NCBI GenBank assembly: GCA_013368315.1
Contig: JAACJM010000145.1
Location: 1 to 64,000 of the forward strand
Reading direction: 5' to 3'
Source of the DNA: Tetrapyrgos nigripes
Lineage: Eukaryota; Basidiomycota; Agaricomycetes; Agaricales; Campanellaceae
DNA length: 64,000 nucleotides
Below the pieces are notes generated by a model, which was not told the origin of the DNA, did no database searches, and saw only the letters and a list, made by a program, of their open reading frames with translations. This document shows, in pieces, positions 23,736 through 32,807 of the stretch. Position numbers and translations under genes: made by a program. How positions within the stretch are numbered: the first letter of the stretch is position 1; every line of letters starts with the position of its first letter.

Positions 23736-24689
23736 GCCATCTCCACCCTATCTCTTCTTCACTTAACCGCCTTATACCTGCTTACGACCTCAACGACTCT
23801 TTCACCGCCACTTTTTGGGGTTTGGCCCAATCCCAGCTGTGAAGACGAGCTCATGACTGAGGCAAGACTTGGCCATGCGGAAGGAAAAGGCACGTTCTGA
23901 GGTTTGTATTTGAAAAGCATCCCTCTCTGGAGCATGCCCTGGCTACTCCACCGGCGATGGTGTCGTTGAGACTGAGACATGCAGATGGAGGGAGGGTGCA
24001 TGTTTCGAGAGTAAAACAGTATGTATTTGACCCGGTGATGGTGTCGTTGAGATCTGAGGCTGACAGCATTGGGTTCTGGATGGCAAGAAGAAGGCTGGGT
24101 ACTATGATGATGATGGTGATGATGATGGGAAAGTAACCGCAAAAGAAGATTGGGTGTGCTCGTGTAACTTGACGCCGCCTGAAATAGACTTCCAATGATT
24201 CCAACCCTGTGTATCATGGAGGCCTAGGAAAACCGAGACAGCGACCACCTGAAATAGCGACCATCTCGTGAGCTTCAACTTGACGGAAACCTGCCGCAAT
24301 GATTTCCGTTACCTCCAGCAACGTGAAGGAAGGTCAACGTTAACATTGACACTGAAATGCCCGCCATTTGCTCCGTAACTAAGACAGCCAAAGCCCCATG
24401 ACCGCATCCATGAGGTCAAAACAGACACACCCTGCATGAACCAATATTCCGTGGCCAGAAGTTGGTTAGGAAACGTTGTGCTCGGGAACGGATTCGAAAA
24501 CTTTCTGACCACTTTGACCTCCATCGCCGCGACGAGCTACGTTGTGGACTCCAATACCTCCCATTGTGCCTCTCAAGTACTCTGGAAACCGGACAAACAC
24601 CACCGCCAATACCAGCCCTGCGTGCGACTGAGATCGGTGAAACAGCCAAAGACGAAGGTGATACTTGCTTACCAAAAATAGCAACTGCA
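23736..24689. other. Intergenic between HET1 and AKR1
   Basis: Contains a diverged direct repeat (GATGGTGTCGTTGAGA near 23956 and 24034), an ATG-type trinucleotide run at 24101-24127, and at 24620-24681 a short frame (VKQPKTKVILAY) resembling the end of the broken lactonase-like gene at 15.5 kb. No complete gene. Confidence 0.4.
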
Positions 24690-26102
24690 ATGTCTCTTCC
24701 ACTCAACGACGGCCACAACGTACGTCTCCTCCTCCTCCGCTCCTCTGACCCATCCAACCCTCTTCTGTAGATCCCCACCATCGCCTTCGGCACTGGTTCT
24801 AAATGGAAATGGCACGACGTCACCACCTACGTCCAACTCGCCCTCGAATCCGGCTTCTCCCACCTCGACACCGCAGCGTTCTACGAAACCGAACCATTCG
24901 TCGGTCGGGCTATCAAAGAGAGCGGGCTTGCCAGAAAAGACTTGTTCCTTACCACCAAATGCGGGTTGATGATCCCTCTACGCAAGTCTCTAAAGGACAG
25001 TCTGGAGAAATTGGGAGTGGAGTATGTGGATTTGTTTCTTATACATAATCATTTTTTCGTCCCGGATATCAAGGAGGCTTGGAAGGAGATGGAGAAGCTC
25101 AAGGAGGAGGGGTTGGCGAGGAGTATTGGAGTATCAAATTACGAGGTCAAGCATCTCAAACAGATGATGCGGGTAGCGAAAGTCAAGCCTGCGGTTAACC
25201 AGATTTCTCTGAATCCTTACAACTATGCGGAGATGAAGCCTATTATCGACTATTGTCAGGAGAATGGGATTGTGGTTGAGGCGTATAGTAGTCTTGCGTG
25301 CGTAGCCCCACTCCTTCTCTTTGGTTGCGCTGACAAGGATGGATACAGACCGATAACTACCTACCCAGGTGGTCCAGTTGATATCCCTATCACAGCTGCT
25401 GCGTTGAGGCTGGGTATTACCCCCACTCAGGTCATCTTTCTGTGGGTGAGGGCGAAGGGTGCCGTGATTGTAACGTGTGTCCCACCTTCTGTGTTTTCGT
25501 TCTTGTCTGACACCTCACAGAACAACGTCCAGTAAAGAACGTATGAAGGAATATCTCGCAGTTAATGATTTACGTGCGTCGTCTTTTGTTTTTCTTGCTA
25601 ATCGTCGCTGACGCGTTGACTTCCCCCCAAACCCACTCATGGGTCCCTTCTCAATTTACCAATACTGTGCACGCCTACACAATATACTATCAACCATCAA
25701 ACATTCTCTATCTCACTGACAGCCCCCACAAGTCTAACACACGAAGAAATCGCCGCTATTGATCATGCTGGGGCTAATGGACCTCCTCCTGGTCCTGGTC
25801 CTTCTTCCCAACCCGAGTCCACCTCGTTCCTGTCGTCGTCCTCGTTCCACCTCTCCCCCCTCTCGCGCATTTTATCGTCGTTGTCTTCGCGGCCGTCCCC
25901 ATCCCCTTCCAAAGACGTAGGTGTAGATGTGTATGTGGACGTAGAGAAATCCCCGTTAGTAACACTAACAACCCCAACACCATGTCATCCGAGTCCCCAT
26001 CCCCCCACCAAACTAACTCTCGTCGGCGTCATCAACATCTTACTAGTCTCCATAACCTTTATACTCGGAATCGTACTCGTGTTGATGGGGTTACTCTGTT
26101 AA
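24690..26102 (+). CDS. AKR1: aldo-keto reductase with C-terminal membrane anchor (intact copy)
   Basis: Exons 24690-24719, 24771-25297, 25349-25474, 25521-25573 and 25723-26102 sum to 1116 bases (371 residues). The AKR fold occupies residues ~1-265: [20 protein letters not shown] (catalytic Asp and Tyr), [10 protein letters not shown] (Lys), YVDLFLIHNHFF (His), SIGVSNYEVKHL, VNQISLNPYN, and the cofactor-side TTSSKERMKEYLAV followed by LTHEEIAAIDHAGANG. NAD(P)H-dependent carbonyl reduction is expected; the substrate is unknown. The TIM-barrel is slightly compact (standard AKRs are about 300-330 residues). It is followed by a Pro/Ser-rich linker and a terminal hydrophobic helix (LVGVINILLVSITFILGIVL) with one or two residues after it, so the enzyme is probably tail-anchored. 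It converges on HET2. It is the only intact AKR of three. Confidence 0.85.
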
Positions 26103-26159
26103 GCTTTGGTATCCTTGTTGGTATCCTTGTTTGTATCTAGTAAGTAATAGTGCTACAGT

Positions 26160-26187
26160 AGATTTGGATTTGGATTTGGATTTTGTC
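26160..26187. repeat. TTTGGA hexamer repeat between AKR and HET 3' ends
   Basis: GATTTGGATTTGGATTTGGA follows AKR1. The same short array follows AKR2 (about 40482) and AKR3 (about 50941), so it belongs to the duplicated unit. Confidence 0.7.
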
Positions 26188-26439
26188 CTGCGTGTCCTGC
26201 GTTGTGTTGTGTTGTGTGGGGCGGGCCCGGTGGGGACCGGTGGGGAAGGAGAGAAATCAATTATCAGAGGATACGAGGAGAGGAGAGCTGATGTGAGGAG
26301 AGCCTTGAGGAGGTTTACAGTAATGTATTGAAATGGTTTTCCTATTTACTACGCATATATAATTATGGGGAAGTTACTACGAGTCGACCAAACTACGACG
26401 CTAGCCAAGCTATCTAACGGTTAACCTACCTAGTGCCCA

Positions 26440-28520
26440 TCAAATCCTTCCTGCAATCTTTTCTCCTGCAAGCCTTGGGTTGAGAATTACTGAGGAATCA
26501 GATATCCAGCGTAGATGAAGTAAATGTGTTCCAAGCTGTAGACTCAACCTCTCTCGGACCGACCTCTCTCGGACTGAAGCAGTGAGCCACCCTCGGTAGG
26601 GCCAGTCCCAATCAAGCCGAAATCGTCGCATCATCGGTCGATTATTGGTCCTCAACCAATTGATATAGGATTGATACACTTGTTCCGCAGTTTCCAGGCT
26701 AATAACGACCTCTGTCCAAGGTGTCCTTGATGAGGGGCCCGGGGCCCAATGGCAACATGAAAGGAGGGTCCACCAGGTATCCCGTATGTAAGAATGCAGA
26801 AGGGAAGCACAGTATCACCATCATCTGGAAACATAGGAATATATGCCATATCTTGGAACGTCTTCATATAGAAATCGGAGGGATAGACTCCTATTAGCTG
26901 ACCATTCAAGCCTCCACTATCAACTTTGGATGGTACGATAAGACCTGAACGTGGAGGTTGCAAGGTCTGTGTCCAAAATTTAATTTCGAGACTGTCTTGG
27001 TCTATAAAATCAATTTCGAGACGTTGGTCGCCTAACCGACCTGTCACCTCACAGTGAACAGATATAGCACCACTGTCCGAGCGCACCACTGTTCCATCAT
27101 CTAGAGAACGATCGGCAAAAAAGGAAGTTTCCACGAAGGGTTGGTCACCGAGGTGCAGGGCATAGTGAGGAAAACAGAAGTACCAAAGATGAATGGTGAA
27201 GGCCTCTTTGGTAACTTGAGTTTTATAGGTCAACTTAGACAGAGATGACCATGGATCAAATTGAATCGAAATTCTGTTTGGATCCGGGGAATAAACGACA
27301 GGAAATGATATGGTGTCGGCGAAAAGGAAGTGCCGAGCAGAGGGAAGGAGGTCGACATGATGATACATCCCTGCAGAATTGTAACGAGGTCTGTTGTCAA
27401 ATCGCGACATCCGGGTAACACGATTTTCCCTGACAGTAAGCTCCTGAATATTCTTGAGCGCGGGCTGGAGTGTAGGTCTGAAGACCAACTGATCTGGATA
27501 ACACCGGGCGTATTGGTGCCAACTCGTCTTTCGGAGATAGAACGATAAGAAACTACCGTCTCTCTCGGACTGACAGAGTAGGGATGCAAGAAAGACATCG
27601 TCACCGCGACTGGAGTCGTGAGTGATCTCGAGAGGAAGATGGATGCGAAGGCCGTTGTTGCCAAACGAATACGACGATCGGTCTCCAATGCAATCTGACT
27701 TGCTAGCCTTCACTTCACCGGACATCCTGAATTCGTATGGTGACTTGGCCAATAATCCCCTGTTTTCGTCGTGCTCGGATGATGCGGCAACCCAGGCAAA
27801 GATGCTCCGGTCATCAGATATTTTGATGATTTCCTGCTGAAGCCGCATAAATGCCTTTGCACCACCTTCCCCGTAGATTGGCGGCATGCTGACCCCAAAC
27901 ATCCCCATCAAGCTATAGGCTTGGTCTTCTGCCCTCGTCGTCTCCCGCGAAGCCGCCCATGACATCCTCTGAGCAACACTGTATGTGTTGATATCCCGAC
28001 CTTCAAAGACCCTCACCGGAATGGATGTGATTGCAGAGACCACATCGCGCAAGGTCCACCTGGTCCCAATCCTAACCCAATCTTTGTCCAAGAATACGAC
28101 ATTCCAGGGTGCAAGCAGCTCCTGCAACGTCCATCCCCTTTTGAACCATCTACTGTCCTTGAAGGTAGACTTGGGATTCCGAGGGTGAAACTCGATGGAA
28201 ACATCGCATAGGTAGACGTAGCAGACCGCGGCATCCTCGTAGTACTGGTACATGGAGTTGATTGCCTCTGAAAGCTCAGCACTGCTTTCCTTGTTGATGC
28301 AGCACGAGTCAATCCAGATCCACTCGAAGTCGTAATTCCTAGCTCGCGCACATGCATTCCAAACTTTGACGAAACCAGCTTTAAGTCTCGCAGTTTCGAG
28401 ATTCTGGATGTCCTGGAAAGTGACCTCTTCCTTCTCCCAGGTATGAGAGAGAATCGCATACAGCGGGATATCGGCGTAAAACTCCGCGAGTTTGAGGGTT
28501 TTCGTATTCAAGAGACGCAT
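26440..28520 (-). pseudogene. HET2: HET-domain protein with a late frameshift
   Basis: The main frame, 26652-28520, gives 622 residues from MRLLNTKTLKLAEFYADI, with the HET blocks YAILSHTW, WIDSCCINK and RGWTLQELLAP. Relative to HET3 one base is missing in the GGGGCCCGGGGCCCAATGG run near 26738. The end therefore reads out of frame (GQRSLLAWKLRNKCINPISI), while the paralogous tail (SLQLGTHLLHLRWISDSS) continues in another frame to 26440. The HET domain itself is intact, so a truncated but HET-competent protein is possible; the pseudogene label is tentative. It faces AKR1 with about 340 bases between stops. The 5' flank carries the shared promoter, shortened near 28720. Confidence 0.7.
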
Positions 28521-28740
28521 GAGAGAGAGTAATCGAGACTACAAAGGCAAGGGTCAGACAAGACTGTGAGGATAAGGCATTACGACGTACATTGTGGAAA
28601 GGAAAGAAGCTGTTGTCCAGCCATGCGTGGACTGTCAGGCTTTTATGGGATGAAGGGCGCCAATAGTAAATTAAAAGCATCAACTACAGCTTTGCCGCGT
28701 GTCGCTATCCAAACCATATTTGGTGAGCTATGGATGTGTG
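28521..28740 (-). promoter_or_regulatory. HET2 5' flank, shared promoter block (internally shortened)
   Basis: Matches the HET3 and HET4 flanks through the TATA-like CCCATAAAAGCC and on to ATCCAAACCATATTT, then skips about 30 bases present in the other copies and resumes at GAGCTATGGA. Confidence 0.6.
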
Positions 28741-29204
28741 CTGGGTGAACGAGGACTAAAAGAAAAAGCAAAGACACATACGTACTATGGATACCAATGA
28801 GCGCGGCCAGAGTTGAAGGAATGACGTCGGGCGATTGCAGACGGCGGTGATGGAGAAAATACATCTGTACACACCTTGCCCTCAACGAAATGTAATGAAC
28901 TCCAGTCTGACTCCAGGCCAATTCCGAAACAATTCCTCGCCAACTCTCCCTTCCTCCTCCATCTCATTCCTCATCAATCCCGGCTCCAACCTTGAAGAAC
29001 GAATTTTTGCCCAACGTTAGTAGCCTGTAACGCTCGTCGACAAGACGTGTAGGCTAGACGTAGGTGAAAGCGAAAACTGGAAATGTCTATAACGTTTCTG
29101 ATGATGATGCGCTTGCAGGGTACCTTGGATGCCTTGAGCTGGATTCGAGCCATTTTAAACAAGAGTCAAGAGCCCTGTGAAATTACACCAGACGCACTAG
29201 GCTC

Positions 29205-29375
29205 CTGTCAGCGACTCTACCGGCATCAACCAACCACATATCCATAGCTTATCGAAGAAGACTGGCCAGTTGGTAAATATGGTTTGGATATAGCATTGTG
29301 GTTGATGGTTTTAATTTACTATTGGCGCCCTTCATCCCATAAAAGCCTGACAGTCTACACATGCTCGTTAACAGC
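29205..29375 (+). other. Orphan inverted copy of the HET promoter block
   Basis: On the plus strand: GACTGGCCAGTTGGTAAATA, GGTTTGGATATAGCATTG and CCCATAAAAGCCTGACAGTC are the reverse complement of the HET1, HET3 and HET4 5' flanks. No HET coding sequence follows. With the HET2 flank at 28521-28740 it forms a divergent arrangement, suggesting a sixth HET gene was lost here. Confidence 0.75.
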
Positions 29376-30113
29376 ACTCATTCCTTTCCACCAATTCTTA
29401 CTCAACACTGTCGGAAGATGAGGATGTCTTCGCTACACGCAGTGTAAAGGATAACGAGGACATGTTGGAGACTTTACTAGCAAACCTACGACAATGAGGT
29501 GAGTGATACCACTTTTTTTTTTCTCTTCGCATTCACTGTACTGACGTCGACGAGGCGATTCTCGTTTTAGCTCAGTGGTCCTTCAAAGTTCAAGCACACA
29601 GGTAGTCTCTAAATGAATTTCATGGGTCATCGACAGCTCCTTTCATGCATTTAATGACGCATAAATGGGGCATGTGGTTTATTGTTATGATAGCTGAAAG
29701 GCTTAGCGGTCATAGGGACTGCTTTGCGAGAGAGAACGGGAAAGAGTCTCCGGAAGTCACGGTAAAATATTGCTATCAGTCTCCCTCACGTACTAGCTCA
29801 GTTCACCAATTTTATTACCTCCGCTTATCGTCAACTTCTCAGACGATGTTTGAATCTCTGCGACGTTCACTGAGGTCCAATGACCTCAAAATATTCAATG
29901 TTCCTTCAATCCTCATTCAGTGCTCCTTCTCACTGTCTGCCCAAGACCATCTCTTGTGACCGGCCGTTACAACGGAAGCGTGGACGATGGAAGAGGGATG
30001 GTTCGGTATCTATACATATTACTGTTGAACCACGCGCATATAAAAACGCTCGACTTTTTTCATTCCATGGACCTTCCCTTCCCCGCTGTTACTTACTCGC
30101 CATACAGTTCGCC
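29376..30113. other. Spacer before the P450 gene
   Basis: No supported gene. A TAGCTCAGTGG motif at 29569 resembles a tRNA A-box, but no B-box or cloverleaf follows. Confidence 0.4.
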
Positions 30114-31096
30114 ATGATAGGGCATTATGCAGCAGACCTCCTGGCTTTGCTTGTTTTCGGCTTCATAGTGAACAGAGTATCACGATATCGCAGGCTGCGC
30201 CGCTTGCCTCCCGGCCCTCCTGGCTACCCCATCATCGGAAATATCTTCGATATTCCTCCGAAGAGAGAATGGGTTACGTATAGGGACATGTCGAGGAAAT
30301 ATGGTCTGTACGTTCCATCTTGTTTCTTTTCTTCTGTTTACCGTCATGCGTAATGGCTCTCTCACAGGCTCTGACATTATCCACCTGGACTTGTTGGGTA
30401 CACCGCTCATAGTTGTCAACTCTCTCAAAGCAGCGACCGAGCTGTTTGAAAAACGATCCTCTAATTATTCAGACAGGTCTGTATACTTAAATTTCTTTTT
30501 TCAAGTTTCAAGCTCACCAAATGTCCTACAGGCCTCGATTTACCATGCTGTTTGAGCTGCAAGTCTCTGTATTGCTTCAGTGACTTGCTTTTGATCTGAG
30601 CTCATATCCAGGGTCGGAATGAACTGGAACATCGGTTTGATGCCCTACGGTGATCTCTGGCGAGGTGATTTGTACAGTAACTATTTAAGGACATACTGAC
30701 CAGTCTGGAACAGCCTGCCGGAAAGGTTTTCATCAAGAACTGAACCCTCGAGCATTGGTGACATATCAGCCTTCCATAACTTCAGCAACACAGAAACTGT
30801 TGTTACTCCTACTTGACAAACCTGATGACTTTCTGAAACATTTGCGCTAGTGCGTCCAAGTTTATTGACTTCCTTCGACCCCATTCACTTAATGCTCGCG
30901 CAGCATGGCCGGGAATACCATCCTTTCAATCGCTTATGGCATCGAGGTTCAACCTGAAAATGACCCGTTCATCAATATTGCCGAAAAGGCCTTGCACGCT
31001 GCAGCACTTACCGTCAATTCGGGCTCTTATCTGGTTGACCAACTTCCTGCTCTCAAACACATCCCAGACTGGTTTCCTGGAGCAGGCTTCAAGCGT

Positions 31097-31239
31097 TGGA
31101 GTAGGGCATTCTGTGAGGTCTAAGCGTTATTTGTACATGTTTGGCAATAGCTTTAGGGGTAGTCAGGCCTTGTAGCGGTAGTTAGGAGGACAACGAGACA
31201 ACCATATCACCATCGCAATCCTCACAGATAGCATCTTCA
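31097..31239 (+). repeat. 5' LTR (143 bases)
   Basis: Base-for-base identical to 37326-37468; begins TG and ends CA. The sequence just inside (TCTTGGTGACGAAAG) is the likely primer-binding region. Confidence 0.95.
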
Positions 31240-31566
31240 TCTTGGTGACGAAAGTGCGATTCTAACCACACACCACACAATCGCATACACGCATCGAATA
31301 CGAAACACGAAAAACCAGCGAAAATCGAATAAAACGACAAAATTGCGAATAGACCTAGAGACAGCAAAGGCCGTTTCCTCCCAAACACGCCAGCACCAAC
31401 CACTTCGACTACACTCACAACCGAGTCGTCGATAACAGAATTATCGTCAACAGAGTCATCGTTAACAGAATCGTCGCAGAACGATCCTAGATCTACACCA
31501 AGCCACGGTACACCGCCTACTTCACCGCCACCACAGCCACTAGACAAAGAGCCCACCGAATCCTGG

Positions 31567-32796
31567 GTGGAATACGTGCATCGCTCCAGATTCCAGTTCG
31601 TACGCCCATCAGCACCTCACTCACGCATACCCTCTCGTCCGATAACACCGAGTATAACACCGCAACCGAAACCAAATATTCACGCGATGACCACAACAAT
31701 CCCAAAATTCGCGGGAGGAACGGATGAAAAGCTAAACCCTCTAGACTTCCTGCGAGAAGCAGAAATGTACATGAGGGGAGTACAGATCCCAGCAGCAGAG
31801 ATGGGAGATAGTGTCAGCCTACTTTTTAAAGCAGGCAGCCGAGTTGATACCTGGTACGGGAGATTAGACGAGGCAACAAAAGCAGACTGGAAAAAATTTA
31901 AGGTAGAGTTCCTCACGGAATTCCCTGCACCAGTCGTTGCTGAGCCTACATCCTCGGATTACCGAAAGGAATTGCTAGCCACACGGATCACCTGGAAAGA
32001 ATTAGGAACACGAGACGAGGACACTAAAGAATGGACTCACCAACGCTTCGCACGACGCCTCCTAGACACGGCAAAGGCTGCTGGCATCGCGGAATCAGCA
32101 TCCGACATCGTCTCAATACACGATAACCTTCCGAGCTTCTTAAGGGAAAAGGTCCCGGCAAGTGCGAAAAATTGGAAAGAGTTCACGGATGCGATCAAAG
32201 AAGTGGGAGCACAGGCTATCAAGGATGCGAAAGAGAAGGAGGAAAGATTGCAGAGGTTAGAGGAAATGAGCGCACGCATACCACCGACCCCAGAAACACC
32301 CAGTAAACCATTGGCCCGAGCACTTGCCAAAGCACAGATCACCACGCCACCACCACAACTACCGTTCACAAAGAAACCATTCACGAGCCGCCTAAATGAC
32401 ACGCAGAAAGCCACGTTACGCATCAAAGTCGATGCATACGCCCAACGCCCCAACACCACACAAGGTGTAGAAGACTGGAAAAACGACGTCAGACAATTCC
32501 ACAGAACATACGGTACCAATGTTACCTTCAACGAACAAATGTCATACCCATACGCACCAGGAACACTCAAACCAGGATCGGGAGAGTGCTTCAAGTGTGG
32601 AAAGAATTGGCATGGAAGGGATATGGAATGTACATCATCATCCAAGATCACGAAAACTGAAGGGGATTGGAGGGCTTTTGTGCAGAGAGAGTTGGGAAGG
32701 TCCAACGCAATCAGAATTAACGCAGTAGGGAGCGATGACATCGAGGACATTTTTGCTAGCTTCAGCTCGGGAAATGGGGAAGGGCCAACGGACTGA
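31567..32796 (+). CDS. Ty3/gypsy gag
   Basis: The frame 31567-32796 contains the capsid-like stretch from PKFAGGTDEKLNPLDFLREA onward, a coiled/charged region (KDAKEKEERLQRLEEMSARI) and a terminal zinc-knuckle-like CFKCGKNWHGRDMEC (CX2CX4HX5C, one residue longer than the usual final spacing). The first ATG in this frame is 31687; the frame is open upstream to about 31342 without an ATG, through a 15-base repeat region (ESSITELSSTESSLTESS). The true start is unclear. It packages element RNA. Confidence 0.8.
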   Translation: MEYVHRSRFQFVRPSAPHSRIPSRPITPSITPQPKPNIHAMTTTIPKFAGGTDEKLNPLDFLREAEMYMRGVQIPAAEMGDSVSLLFKAGSRVDTWYGRLDEATKADWKKFKVEFLTEFPAPVVAEPTSSDYRKELLATRITWKELGTRDEDTKEWTHQRFARRLLDTAKAAGIAESASDIVSIHDNLPSFLREKVPASAKNWKEFTDAIKEVGAQAIKDAKEKEERLQRLEEMSARIPPTPETPSKPLARALAKAQITTPPPQLPFTKKPFTSRLNDTQKATLRIKVDAYAQRPNTTQGVEDWKNDVRQFHRTYGTNVTFNEQMSYPYAPGTLKPGSGECFKCGKNWHGRDMECTSSSKITKTEGDWRAFVQRELGRSNAIRINAVGSDDIEDIFASFSSGNGEGPTD

Positions 32797-32807
32797 ACGG
32801 CGACCGT

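Noticed and set aside
23759..24217. 152-codon frame with a His run
   Set aside because: The His run is the ATG/CAT trinucleotide repeat read on the minus strand; no other coding signal.
29569..29620. Possible tRNA (TAGCTCAGTGG A-box-like motif)
   Set aside because: No matching B-box at the right distance and no cloverleaf could be folded.
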